The translations under genes were made by a program, and so were the position numbers. From assembly GCA_030765045.1 (NCBI GenBank), contig CM060969.1, positions 49,054,716-49,118,715 of the forward strand: DNA of 64,000 bases, read 5' to 3'. Below, piece after piece: positions 13,013 to 24,131 of the stretch; within the stretch, counting starts at the first letter, position 1, and every line of letters begins with the position of its first letter. The stretch comes from Tenodera sinensis. Taxonomy: Eukaryota; Arthropoda; Insecta; Mantodea; Mantidae. Under the pieces are notes generated by a model. The model ran no database searches, had not been told where the DNA came from, and saw only the letters and a program-made list of their open reading frames with translations.

Positions 13013-13741
13013 CAAGTACTATAAAATGTGTCAAATTATAAATTTAGAAGCTAGGAACAGTGATGGAACAGGGAAATTTATATGTGCTTGATTTTGTGAC
13101 ACTAACTGCACTTGTTTGATAATTAAGTCATGCTTTGAGAGCTAGTGCTCTTAAGTAGCTTCTAAGTAAATGAAGCTAGTGTCATAAAGTCAACTTCATG
13201 TAAACTTGTTATTATTAGGGCTAGAAAGTTCATGCATTTGGATGTTTTTTCATAGGGGTTAAAAACGTATGTTTTTACATTATGTGCACGAATTAAGGAA
13301 TTTTAAGCTATTTGGACCTGATTTTATGGTGCATATAACTGCATATTTTCTTGATTTTGATAAATGCATATTATTTCAATACTATAGCCTCTATATACCA
13401 TATTTTAATGATTTTTATGGGTTTTTTTTTCCCACCTGGATAATATTTTTCATATTGGTAGTGTTGCATATGATGATGTAACTCGCCACGTGGCGAGAAG
13501 CAATGCTGAGTCATGTTGTTATGTAGTGAATCCCCTGTTTCCATCCTTTCATTATATGCTTGTGCGTAGAGAATAATCAGTGTGTTATCTGAGAGGTTTA
13601 TATTAACAAAGATAAAGTCAATGTTTTGAGCAGCAAGATTATAGCAACGCTTGCCTCTGCGTGGTCTTCAAACATAACAGTGTTGTGAACCAGTTCCCTC
13701 CAAATTAAATTAGGCGTATAAAATGTAAAAAGCTCTTCAAA

Positions 13742-15840
13742 TGCCGAAAATAAAACCAACTTAGAGTGCTAGATTAATTAATTTACAGAAAGAGTTTTCG
13801 GGTGATTTAATATCTACAGATAATAGGGCACTGTTTTGTGGAGCATGTGACAAAAATGTAGGGAGTGAGAAAAGATTTCAAATAGTTGAGCACATAAACA
13901 ATTTAATCAGAAAACTCGCAAACACATATACTGTTCTAAAACAATTAGTAAAGTGTTTAGGAAGTAGGGTTACTGAATTTTCCTATGACTTGTGCCAAGC
14001 ATTTTTAGCTGCTGATATTCCCTTGTTCAAAATTAATAATGCGATATTTAAAAACTTTCTTGCCAACTGTACTCAAGAACATGTGCCTGAAGAAAGTACA
14101 TTGCGTAAGACTTATGTAGGGCATTGTTACAATAACGTATTGTCAAATATACAAAATTTAGCGGATCAGTTTGTGTGGTTGTCTGTTGAGGAAACCTCTG
14201 ATTCTGAACGCCGTTCTATTGCTAATATAATCGTGGGTGCCTTAAATAATGAACAAAAGACTACAGCTTATCTCCTTAATATGCGCAAATTGTCGGCCCC
14301 TGACAATGTAACTGCGACACAGTTTGTGATGGACTCTTTGAAATTACAATGCCCATGTGGAATCGAATACAACTGGTTGCTTTTATTTGTTACCTTATAT
14401 GGTAAAATCAGGAAAAACTCTGAAAGGTCTTCTTTCCTCTTCTACATGGTTTAGGCTATGCAGCCCGTTCGGCAAAGTCATCAGTGGAGTCCATCTTCTG
14501 CGAGGTCGGCCAACATCTCGTGCTCCTCTTGGGTTATATAGAAAGGTCCTCTTAGGTATCTTTTCTTCACTCATCCTCATTAAATGTTCTGTCCATTTCT
14601 TGTTATTTGTTTTGATTTTGTCTTCTAATTTATAAATATTTAGTTCTTCTCTTATTGACTCATTTCTTATTCTATCTGCTCTTGTGCATCCTTTTACATT
14701 CCGCAGAAATAACATTTCCGCTGCCTGTATCCTACTACTATCCTTTGCTTTTATTATCCAACTTTCACTTCCATATAACAAAGAAGGAACAGCCAATGTT
14801 TTATACAATTTAAGATAGAGTCTTTTCTTGTTTTCCGACCTAAAGTTCTTTTAATGGTTCCACATATAGCCGGAAATTTGTATATTTTGTTTTCTATGTC
14901 TTTATCTTCTTTGTATGTAATATCGCACCCCAAATACTTAAAGTGTGTTTACTTGTTCCACTATTTTACTTTCCAAAACAATTTTAGTTCTTATTCCATA
15001 TTTACCTATAAATGCCATTGTTTTTTATTTATTTACTGATATTTTGCAGTTATATCTATTGGCCACCACTTGGAACTTATAAGCTAACTCTGTAAGGTAT
15101 TTTTCCTAACTTAATTCATATAACTTGTTGGGCACACGCTCTTCATCGAATTTCTGAGACAATATGCGATTCTTTCCCACTGATAGATTTGTGTCCAATA
15201 CAAAGAGAATTTTTGTTAAATCTCCTAAAAGAGTTAAGTTGTTTAGTTCAACAGCATGTACATAATATCCGACTTCCTCCTGCACCGGTGTTAACTTGAT
15301 GGGGAACATGGGTCGATGCAGTTTTATATTATGCTGACCACATAGAAATAATCGAAGAGGTTGTTAAAACATTGGACTCAAACGATGCTTCATCAATACA
15401 AACTGCACAAAATATTCTGTCAGGCACTGGGTTAAAGAAGGATCTTAGTTTCATATCTGCCCATTTTTCTTTCTTATCTACAGCCATAACGGCATTGGAA
15501 GCTGTAGGATTTCCTTTGCATGAATCACTTACTGTGCTTGAAAAAGCAATATGTGATCTAAGTTCAGTTCCTGGTAGCATAGGACAAAAAGTGAAAGAGA
15601 AAGTGAATTATGTAATTTAAAAAAATTCCGGTTATAAACAGATGTGAGATATTCGAGACATCCTCGAAAGAAAACCATCTGTCGCACCAAGAGAGTTGAC
15701 TCTCTCTGTGAAACAGTTAACATCGTTTAAATATGCCTCTATAACATCTTGTGACGTGTAAAGAAGTTTTTCACGTTACAAAAGTGTTTTGCCAGACAAT
15801 AGACGATGTTTTACTGTTGAAAATTTGTGTAGTTGTGGAC
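13742..15840 (+). pseudogene. hAT transposase (CGGBP1-like), interrupted
   Basis: Starting near MPKIKPT, the frame shows a stop, then a BED-like zinc finger (FCGACDKNVGSEKRFQIVEH), then a continuous stretch to about 14360 with YLLNMRKLSAPDNVTA. The LINE insertion follows. The frame resumes at about 15075 with FPNLIHITCWAHALHRISET, and it continues as WWGTWVDAVLYYADHIEII. The hAT C-terminal dimerisation block is read near 15715-15830 (LTSFKYASITSCDV, RSFSRYKSVLPDN). This is the layout of transposases that gave rise to CGG-binding protein 1. In-frame stops (for example near 13763, 15620 and 15760) and the insertion make it inactive. Confidence 0.8.
14390..15062 (-). pseudogene. 3' end of an RTE-like/related LINE, inserted in the hAT transposase
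   Basis: The minus-strand translation gives the post-RT tail typical of many arthropod LINE ORF2 proteins: SLLYGSESWIIKAKDSSRIQ, AAEMLFLRNVKGCTRADRIR, KKWTEHLMRMSEEKIPKRTF and RGARDVGRPRRRWT. Upstream, frames broken by stops still show a KYLGCDITYKEDKDIENKI-like block. Only the last 670 bp are present, so it is a 5'-truncated insertion. A cousin fragment lies at 22795-23170. Confidence 0.75.
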
Positions 15841-16326
15841 TGCAAATTAGCAGTTAATACTAGCAGTGGAACCACTTCTGCTTCAACCTCTAAGGAATAA
15901 GGTAACTTTACTATTTACACTAACTTGTCTACTGCAAAGGGACATGAACTGTTATAATGAAATAGTGCATATTTCTTGGCATATTTTGAAGTTTTTAAGA
16001 GCATATTTGCATGCATATTTCAGTGTCTTTTAGGGCATGAACTTCCAAGCCCTAGTTATTGTACATGTTTCAGTTTTTCAGTTTCAGTTTTATTCTGCCA
16101 TTTGCAACATTTTTACAAAGCATCGTCAAGTTTATAAAAAATAGAAAACATATTTACATTATCTATTAATCATGTAATTTTACGCAAGTTAGGAACATAT
16201 ATGCATGTTATTGATTAGGTAAGTAATTTTAAGTACAAAGCTGAGCAGATATAGATACCTAGAATTAATTAAATACCTAAAATTAATTTAACACAAATTT
16301 CAGAAGATTAATGTTTTAAAACCAGG

Positions 16327-19300
16327 TTACAGCTCAAGATTTTGTTTCATTTTGTATTCTTCGATTGAGTAGAAAGCATTTTTAATCAGGTAAGTCTTTA
16401 TTGTATTAATTTTCTTCACTTCTTCATGTAGTTCTTTGATTGGGTGAGGTAAATGATTGTATAGGTCTTTTGCAACACTTTCAATACTTTTGGAAGTTAA
16501 TGATCCCCTTAGCCTATTTCTAAAGTAGTTCTGTTTTGTTCTCGTGTTATGCCCATGCATATTCCTATTTTTTTCTTCAGTGTGATTTCTTATTGCGTGC
16601 TTAAGACATTCAAATATATATAAGCACGGTACTGTGAGGATTTTTAGTTTTTTAAAGCTGGTTTTACATGATTGTTCCCTTTGCAGTTTTTCCATTATTC
16701 AAATTGCTTTTTTCTGTAACCTACATATTCTCAGTATATTTTTCTTACCCGCTGCTCCCCATAAAATAATCCCATAATTTAGGTATGAATGTACAAATGC
16801 ATAATAAACCTTTAGTATACTATCTTTATCCATAATTTGTGTTATCTGTTTCAATACGTATATGCCCTTATTGATTTTGTTACTAACCTTTTCTATATGT
16901 TTGTGCCATTTTAAGCTATTATCTATGACTATTCCTAAAAAATTTGTCTGTGTAACTTGGGAGATATTTTTATTTTGTATTGCTAATGTGATGTTACTTT
17001 GCGCCTTATTACTAATTGTAACTTGCATCCATTCGGTTTTGTTTGCATTAAGTGCCATTCCTAATGTCTCTAAGTAAGTTCTAATTAGTTCTAATAAAGA
17101 GTTTGATTTATCTTGTACTTCTGCTTCTGTCTTACCTGTTATCACTATTGTTGTGTCATCAGCGTACCCAATGGCCAAACCTCCTGCATCCTGTATTATT
17201 TTAAATAAGTGATTTATGTACAGGATGAATAGATATGGTCCCAGTTTTGAACCCTGAGGTACTCCATGTGTTATGCTTTTAAATGTTGATTTAATTTTTT
17301 TCAGTTGTTCCCCATTATTATGAATTACTTCAACACACTGCTCCCTATTTTGCAAGTATGAACTTAACCATTCTAGCGGTATGCCTCTTATCCCAAAGTT
17401 TTCCAATTGTGACAATAGATGTTTAATGTTAACACACTCGAAAGCTTTTGATAGGTCAAGAAAAAATTGCCAGAACTATCTCCTTTCTGTCTAAAGCCTG
17501 AACAATTTTATCATTTCCTAAGCTAACTGCATGTATTGTTGATTTCTTTCTTTGGAAGCCGAACTGATTTGGTGATATGATATTAAATTTGTTACAGTAG
17601 TTCTGAAGTTGTTCAAGGAAAAGGCCTTCCATGATTTTAGAGAATCCTGAGCAAATCTGTGATCCTGAGCAAAGAGATATAGGACGATAGTTTTCAATCA
17701 ATTCTTTGGAACCTTTCTGTTTGTACACTGGCCTAACTACTACCTGTTTTAGTTTACTTGGGAAGGTTCCTACATTAAAGCTTTCATTTATTATATGTGT
17801 CAAAGTGTCCACTATTTCATATTTGCAGTATTTTATCATTTGGTTTGAATATTCATCTAGGCCGCTAGATCTTTTACATTTCAGTGTATTTATTTGTTTA
17901 ATGACATCTGCTTGTGTGATTTCTCTTAATATCATTGAGTTGCAAACTGAGCTTTTATTTATTTTGTGGTCTCTTGTCTTAATTCCCATCTTTGCTACAA
18001 CGTTTATATAATATTCATTAAAGGCATTACTTATGATCGCTGGGTCTAGAGTTAGGCAGTCATCCTTCACAATTTTCAAATTCTGAACCCATTTAGAGAG
18101 GTTTTCTTTATGTACGGTTTGAATGATATTCCACGTTTCCTTAATTTTATTTTCAGCATTTAAAAGCAATGTTTTGTTGTGAAGCTTCTTTGCTTCGTTT
18201 ATCACTGCATGTAGTGTGATTTTGTAGTTTTTAATGTAACTGTATGAGTTTTCATCTAATTTAGTGGCTGTTAGACTGTTTAAGAATTCCATTCTCTTTT
18301 TTGATTTTTCTATTCCTTTGGTGGACCAATTACAATTTTTTTTGTTTCTTATATACTACTATTCGAGCTGATACAGACTGCTCTAAGCATGACCTTAAGG
18401 TATTCATAAAGTGCTTGAATTTCTCATTTATGTTTGTTGTTTTAAATACATTACTGAAGGCCACCTGTTTAAGGTTAGCCCTCAATACTTCTAATGTAGT
18501 TTTATTTACAATTCTTTTGACTTCCTTTAGTGTTTTAATTTGTTCTACTTTTATGTTTGCAGACTTACCCTCTATTAATTGACCAAAATGGTCGCTAAGC
18601 CCATTTTTTATTACTGCTATATTTAGGTCTTCAGACTTTATGTTAGTATATGCATGATCAATAAGCGTTGTTGTATATTGTGTTACTCTAGTTGGGCCAG
18701 TTTTTAGAATAGTTGGGTTACTCATGGGCGTCGCGAAGGGGGGGGTAAGGGAGGGCCGCGGCCCCCCCTTGGAAATTAATGAATTTAATGTGCTGACTAT
18801 TAAACTATTATTTTAATTTTTATGTAAAGAACAATTTCTGTTTAGCGCAAATTTATACGGTTATCCGCAACAAATACTATAACTTTTGACAACAAAATAA
18901 TGAATTAATATTATCTGATTGCAAAATTCTAACATTTGGCCCCCCCCTGGAAAAAAGTCTGCCGACGTTCATGGGGTTACTCCTTACAAGCAATTCTGAT
19001 AACAGTTTTTCCTGTTTACTTTCTGTAAGCAAGTCTATATTTATGTCTCCTACAATAATAATTTTATTATTTTTGGTAATAGTATTTAAGCATAATTCTA
19101 ATAATTTTAGAAATTTGTCTTTATCCGCATTTGGTGGACTATAGACACCTAGTATGACAGGATTTACCTTTTGAAGGGTAATTTTAATAGCTGACAATTC
19201 ACAGCATCTTTCCTCACAGTATTGTTTACAGTCAACTTTTTTAAATTTCAGACCTTCTTTTGCATATATCACTACCCCACCACTTTTATATTTTTCTCTA

Positions 19301-19491
19301 CAATAACTAGAGGCTAAGGTATAATTTTCATATTGGTTTGCATTTATTTCCGTATCTTTTAGCCCATGTTCTGAGAAAACAATTATATTTGGCTGTAGAT
19401 CAAGAATTAGCAGTTCAATAGCTGCTCTTTTATTAGCAATATACTGTATATTTTGATGAAATATCCTAACGTTAGTTTTTTTCACCCCCAT
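16327..19491 (-). pseudogene. CR1-like ORF2: APE endonuclease - reverse transcriptase
   Basis: ATG at 19491 opens the endonuclease (IFHQNIQYIANKRAAIELL, GVYSPPNADKDKF, VGDINIDLL). The MITE at 18723-18973 interrupts it, after which it continues in the same frame (LIDHAYTNI, LSDHFGQLIEG). The reverse transcriptase has SFNVGTFPSKLK, YRPISLCSG, a GVPQGSKLGPYLF block, and the catalytic YADDTTIV. Breaks: frame changes near 18292-18330 and 17415-17456, and a TGA at about 16696-16698 just before the C-terminal segment ending at 16327. The enzyme would nick target DNA and copy the LINE RNA, but it cannot be made from this copy. Confidence 0.82.
18723..18973 (-). mobile_element. hAT-type MITE, copy 1
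   Basis: A 251-bp element starts CATGGGCGTCGC and ends in the complement of CATGAACGTCGG. Perfect 8-bp duplications GGGTTACT lie at 18715-18722 and 18974-18981. It has G-rich and C-rich blocks near the ends and an AT-rich centre without an ORF. It interrupts the endonuclease of the CR1-like LINE. Strand is set opposite to copies 2 and 3. Confidence 0.93.
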
Positions 19492-19505
19492 TTACTTTCC
19501 CTAAC

Positions 19506-19762
19506 CATGAACGTCGGCAGACTTTTTTCCAAGGGGGGGGGGGGGGCCAAATGTTAGAATTTTGCAATCAGATAATATTAATTCATTATTTTGTTGTCAA
19601 AAGTTATAGTATTTGTTGCAGATAACCATATAAATTTGCGCTAAATAGAAATTGTTCTTTACATAAAAATTAAAATAATAGTTTAATAGTCAGCACATTA
19701 AGTTCATTAATTTCCAAGGGGGGGCCGCGGCCCTCCCTTGCCCCCCCTTCGCGACGCCCATG
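19506..19762 (+). mobile_element. hAT-type MITE, copy 2
   Basis: A 257-bp element begins CATGAACGTCGGC and ends GCGACGCCCATG. Perfect 8-bp duplications TCCCTAAC lie at 19498-19505 and 19763-19770. It is highly similar to copy 1 but inverted, and it sits at the ORF1/ORF2 junction of the CR1-like LINE. Confidence 0.93.
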
Positions 19763-19770
19763 TCCCTAAC

Positions 19771-21018
19771 TTACTTTCATTATTTTGTAATTTAGAGACC
19801 TTGTTTACCGGTAGACAATCATTTACCTCACCTGCCTGTTTTTCTGCTTTCCTTGTGTTTCCGTTTTCCACTGGAACATTTTTAACCCTGACCTCTGGAC
19901 CTTGCTGGATTGTAGTGGAACAGCCATGATGCTTCCTGTTTAGTGTGTCTGCCGTTTCCTTAGTTTTGATGTCATCCACCTCGTACCTTGCTAGTTTCCC
20001 CAGATTTGTGAGGCTATTATATCACACAATAGTTTCCCAAAATCATAGGAACCTCGGCGGTTGAGATGTACTCCGTCTATACCAAAGGCTTGATTCCGAA
20101 GCCAGAAGTTGCCGTCCACGAAGACACAGTGCCATTTTTCACATAGCCAATTTAGTTCGCGATTAATGCGTTGTATTTTCTTGTTTGTTGTATCCCGTCT
20201 GCGTAGCACGCCACTCACAATTACCTTTGTCTTTGGTGCAATGGTTCTGACGGCGTTTGTAAGATCCATTGTTTCGCCCATGATTTCTTCCGCGTAAACA
20301 CTTTTCTTGATGTCGTTTGAGCCCACGTGAAGTAGAACAACTTTCGTGTCGTTTTTCACTAAATCACACTGTTCTATTTTGTGTTTAAGTTCACCGATTT
20401 TAATTTCTGGGAAGCAGTTTACTCTGTGTCCCTGCTGCTTACTCAGTTCTCCAGAGAATTTTAGCAAAGAGTCCCCTAAAAGTACAACTTTGTTGGGTTT
20501 TCGATACTCTTTCTCCTTGTGTGATTTTGCACTCACAACCCTCCGCCATCATGTCCATTTCTGGCACTTCACTCAACAGGTGGAATTTATTTGTGCTCGT
20601 AAAGTCTGCTCCAGCACCACGTTCTAAGTGCATTTTATTTTGATTGCCTCCATTCACACACTGAGTATCGTCGCCTTTGTTTGCTTCGCACCTGTACAAA
20701 CTCCTCTTCATGTTCTAGTTTCGACTTTAGCGAGCTATTTTCAGTCTCAATGTCATGATTTTTCTCTTTCAGTTCTATTATTTCCCTCGTTAAGTTCTCA
20801 TTTTGGGATTCGCTGTTCTTTAGTGCCAGTCGAGCTGCTTGCAGATCCTTGCTCAATAGTTCGATTACCAGTTGCAGCGATGCCACCACTTCTGTTTCGT
20901 TGCGCTTCCTTTGTCTTTCTCCCGATATGGCGTTTCTTGTTTGTTCGTATTTCTCATCTTCACAGTTTGCTCCGATCTTGCCTCCATTTCTCGATATTCC
21001 TTTATACATGAGGAACAA
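19771..21018 (-). pseudogene. CR1-like ORF1: coiled coil plus SGNH/GDSL esterase domain
   Basis: The N-terminal half (minus, 21018-20635) is a heptad-rich coiled coil (ASLQLVIELLSKDLQAARLA, ENLTREIIELKEKNHDIETE). After two frame changes, the segment 20536-19991 is a clear SGNH hydrolase fold. Block I is VVLLGDSLLKFSG (Ser nucleophile), the Asn block is LLHVGSNDIKK, and block V is IDGVHLNRRGSYDFG (Asp and His). All four catalytic positions are present. A K/E/N-rich C-terminal stretch (19979 to about 19771) runs up to the MITE. In CR1-like elements this domain may act on membranes or lipids, but its role in retrotransposition is unproven. Confidence 0.8.
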
Positions 21019-21129
21019 ATGAATGATTATTTGCTTAGCACTTCAGCAAAGTATAAACCAAGTATTCAAACTAATAACAATGGATATCTATGAAAAATTA
21101 TTTTGTGATACAGTGTATGTTTCACAAGA

Positions 21130-21966
21130 TTAACCCTTCCCGGGCGAAATGCGCATATATTCGCGACGCATGGTTACGCGTCAGTTTCGCACAAATTCTT
21201 TTTATACGTTCGCGTAAGCTATCGTAGCTGGCCTTTACTTCACGATAATGGTCAACAGTTTCTCTAGTTACCTTGGGCCAACAGACGTCATTAGATGAAT
21301 TTAAGCGCGCGTCTGTGCTTAGGTTTGTGTTTTGTTAGTCACTACAGAATAATACGTCATGTGCGGGTAATTTTCTGTGTTGTTTTTCATTATTTTGCTC
21401 GTTTTGGTTTGATTTGGAGCATGACGCGTAAGAGACTGTATGGGGAGGATGAAATAAGGGTTTGTATAGAATCTGTGCTCAATGAAACAGATGAAAGTGA
21501 CTTTAGTGCGTGGGAAAGTGATGAAAACAAAAGTCCTGCAAGTGCGAGCAACAGTGACCTATGTAGCAGCAGGTGTTAGGAAAGAAACAATATATTTTTG
21601 TGAAACATGTGATCTGAAACCCTATTTACATCCCGATAACTGCTTGGGAGTAACCATACACAAAAAGACTTCAGTGTCACCCAATAAGATGTCTAGGAAC
21701 TGATGATGCACTCTGCTCTGTAGATATGGCAAAGTTTCAGTTGTTTTGGTACTTATGCCACTTTTCATTTAAATAAGTGTAGCCTCAAAAGAAAATACCT
21801 CTAATAAAAAGCAATGTTATGACTTAATGAACATTTATGTGCTTGGTTATACGTTTTCAACAATTTAGTACACAAAATAGTATCATATGTGCCTTATTTT
21901 GAATAATATTCATGTTTTAAAATACTTGAGAAAACTAGGAAAATAATTACGCCCGGGAAGGGTTAA
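21130..21966 (+). mobile_element. Internally deleted piggyBac element
   Basis: TTAA target duplications at 21130-21133 and 21963-21966 flank perfect 13-bp inverted ends (CCCTTCCCGGGCG at 21134-21146 and its complement at 21950-21962). Inside are the two ends of a piggyBac transposase. The acidic N-terminus starts at ATG 21421 (MTRKRLYGEDEIRVCIESVL). The C-terminal cysteine-rich motif is at about 21570-21660 (GVRKETIYFCETCDLKPYLH). The catalytic core is missing, so this copy could move only with help from another piggyBac. Confidence 0.9.
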
Positions 21967-22790
21967 TATTTTTACTCTCTCTACTTTGTATTCCACCCAA
22001 AACTTTGATGTCGATATTTCACCGCAAATGTGTTTTGAGACCCCTGAATTAAAAAAAGTAGCATTTGTTTGAGGGGTATGCAGATAAGAATGAAACACCC
22101 CAGTCAGCTAATTTTGCCTCAATGGGATAAGTTCAACCCTGGTGCCATGACATTCCAAGGAGGGTAGTCTTGGATTTCATGGTAGATTTCATGGTGGAAG
22201 CTGCAGATAATAGTGTTGGGAAGTTAGCAATTACTTGCACCAAATCTATCTTTAACAAGCTATGAACTAATTCTGCACTATATAAATTATTACTAAGCTG
22301 CAGACTTTAAAAAGCTAAAGCACTAGGTATTCAGAATTATAAAATAGGCACTAATGATATCCTTACCACAAAAAATTGTGACCGTGCCATAGCATTTACA
22401 TACTAAGAATATCATTCATTAACCTCATTATGGCAGTGAAAAACTAAATATTATTTTTAAGTTTGTAAAGAGAATTGATGTATGTTGGAATGTTCTTATT
22501 TTGGCAGAAACTCCACCAAACATGGAATGATCGAACGATACTTCAGGGATCTAAACTCAGCTGGTAAACAAGTGGCAGTACAATTTTCAACCAGTAAGGT
22601 TTGTGCACAAAATTTCTTAAGTACATATTATCTTGCTTCCTCCAAGACATGTTTGCTTTCGCTGCACAACTTCTCATAGAATTCCTTTTTATCGTAGGGT
22701 AATTTGGGCAAGAAAGTTTGTGCTGCAGTATCAGGCTGTTTATTGTCCTTTATGTGCCTGGTAGTGAGGCCTTGACAATGACCAAAACCA
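21967..22790. other. No gene recognised
   Basis: AT-rich sequence. The 65-codon open frame at 22482-22679 has no motif. Nothing else can be supported. Confidence 0.4.
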
Positions 22791-22794
22791 TGGA

Positions 22795-23170
22795 AGAAAA
22801 CTACTAATATTTGAAAGGAAAATACTTGAAAAAATATGTAAAGAAATTAAAGTGAATGAAATATGGCAAAACAGGTATAATAAAGAATTATAAAACATAT
22901 ATAAAGATATTAACGTTGTACAAGAAACTGAGATAATGTGGTTAACATGAGCAGAACATGTTCACAGGATGGAAGATAAATCCCAAAGAAAGTTTTAAAT
23001 TGGAAATTCTACAGCACAAGACCTAAAGGGAGACCAAAAAATCCATAGGGGGATGCTGTAAGAAGAGATGGCTTACAGATACTGGGAGTCTGAATCTAGA
23101 GGCAGAAAGCAGAAGATAGAGAATAATGGAGGCAAAAATTGAGGGAGGCGAGACGAGACGAGATGAGGGA
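22795..23170 (+). pseudogene. LINE 3'-end relic
   Basis: The translation in shifting frames gives an AEHVHRMEDKSQRK-like block followed by a TRPKGRPKxS-like block, the same post-RT tail as in the fragment at 14390-15062. It ends in a short GAGACGAGAC repeat. It is heavily decayed and 5'-truncated. Confidence 0.6.
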
Positions 23171-23310
23171 GTCAAGACCTAAACATAACATAGAGCGAAT
23201 ATTAAAAGTTTGAGTTTTTTATTTTGAGTCACTTATTTACACACACCTTCACTAATAACTGCTTTTTTAAGCGGAAACGTTTTCAGGACCATTCGATCCC
23301 ATCTTCAGCC

Positions 23311-23873
23311 TGAGACAGAATATTGACTAATAGAAGATTGTCCATGTAAATATTTATGTGAGAGTGTGTAAATTTCTAATTCTTTTAATTTGGGTGTATC
23401 AGGGACTTATTTCTTTTGATAATACTCAAAATAGACAATGTCTTCTCAACTGTTTGAGTTCGACCAATGAGAACTGTTGCGCGGATGAATACATAAGAAT
23501 GGCGGTGTTGCGTCATAGGACGCTCAGAAACTATTTTCATTAGCGTCTGTGACTTCAAAGTGTAAGGACGTATAATTGTTGATGGCGTGTGAATATGTGA
23601 ATTACACCAAAACTTTTAAACAGCATGGACGCTATCCAATTTTAACAGTTATTAACTAGCCGAAACTGTAACGAGAAGTGTAAATAACTAATAAATGTGT
23701 TTGTAATAAAAGTACGTTGGTTTATGCATTCCATTCTACGACCACATCCCCTGCAGAAAAGAGTGGCGTCTGCTCTAACAAACTTTCCACCTTCTAGCAA
23801 AAACAGTGCTCCATTTGCTGCTAAATTCACGCTAATATATGTGTAAAGAATCTTTTAATAAAACCCCGCCACA
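23311..23873 (+). repeat. 5' LTR
   Basis: It begins TGAGACAGAATATTG and ends AACCCCGCCACA. AATAAA signals near 23693 and in the last 20 bp could serve polyadenylation. It has the same length as the 3' LTR. Confidence 0.95.
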
Positions 23874-23874
23874 A

Positions 23875-23900
23875 ATGGCTTGCCCAACGTGGAGCGCGAA
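23875..23900 (+). promoter_or_regulatory. Candidate primer-binding site
   Basis: Just after the LTR, the sequence has TGGC, then GCCCAACGTGG two bases later. This resembles tRNA-Lys-type primer sites of other gypsy elements, but with an insertion. The assignment to a tRNA is tentative. Confidence 0.4.
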
Positions 23901-24131
23901 TTTAGAATGGAATGCAAAATTACAAAGCGTGGACGCTATGGAGAAAGACGCCATTAGACCATCGTCTGATATCAACAAAACATCGATACACGGAGAATCA
24001 ACGTGGGAAAAACACCGGAGATCATCTGGCGAAGCCAACTACCCAGGAGACGTAAATAACCGGACGAAGAATCAGCAGAAAAGAAAGTAGGATCAAAATT
24101 TTTTGTGTCTTTATTTTATTTTCATTTGTTA

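Larger units (their letters stand above)
13216..16054 (+). mobile_element. hAT transposon (CGGBP1-type), with nested LINE fragment
   Basis: Terminal inverted repeats TAGGGCTAGAAAGTTCATGC (from 13216) and, inverted, TAGGGCTTGGAAGTTCATGC (ending 16054) match at 18 of 20 positions. Flanking 8-bp sequences GTTATTAT (13208-13215) and GTTATTGT (16055-16062) differ at one base, as expected for an old hAT target duplication. The transposase inside is broken, and a LINE fragment occupies about 14390-15062. Its 3' end abuts the end of the CR1-like LINE. Confidence 0.88.
16063..21115 (-). mobile_element. CR1/L2-like LINE with esterase-bearing ORF1, near full length, decayed
   Basis: Reading the minus strand from about 21115 to 16063: ORF1 (coiled coil, then SGNH esterase), ORF2 (APE endonuclease, then reverse transcriptase), a short 3' UTR, and an ACTGAA-type repetitive tail at 16063-16090. 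An SGNH/GDSL esterase in ORF1 is known from CR1-like elements. Two MITEs interrupt it (18723-18973 and 19506-19762). When the right-hand MITE and one duplication are left out, the ORF1 stop overlaps the ORF2 start. Frameshifts and stops inactivate both ORFs. No target duplication was found. Confidence 0.8.

Noticed and set aside
16862..18582. Several plus-strand frames over the CR1-like LINE with hydrophobic proteins
   Set aside because: They are antisense shadows of the minus-strand reverse transcriptase, which has all the recognisable motifs.
23358..23830. Small ORFs in both LTRs with identical proteins at 31101-31573
   Set aside because: Their identity comes from LTR duplication. There is no motif, and they lie in control sequence.
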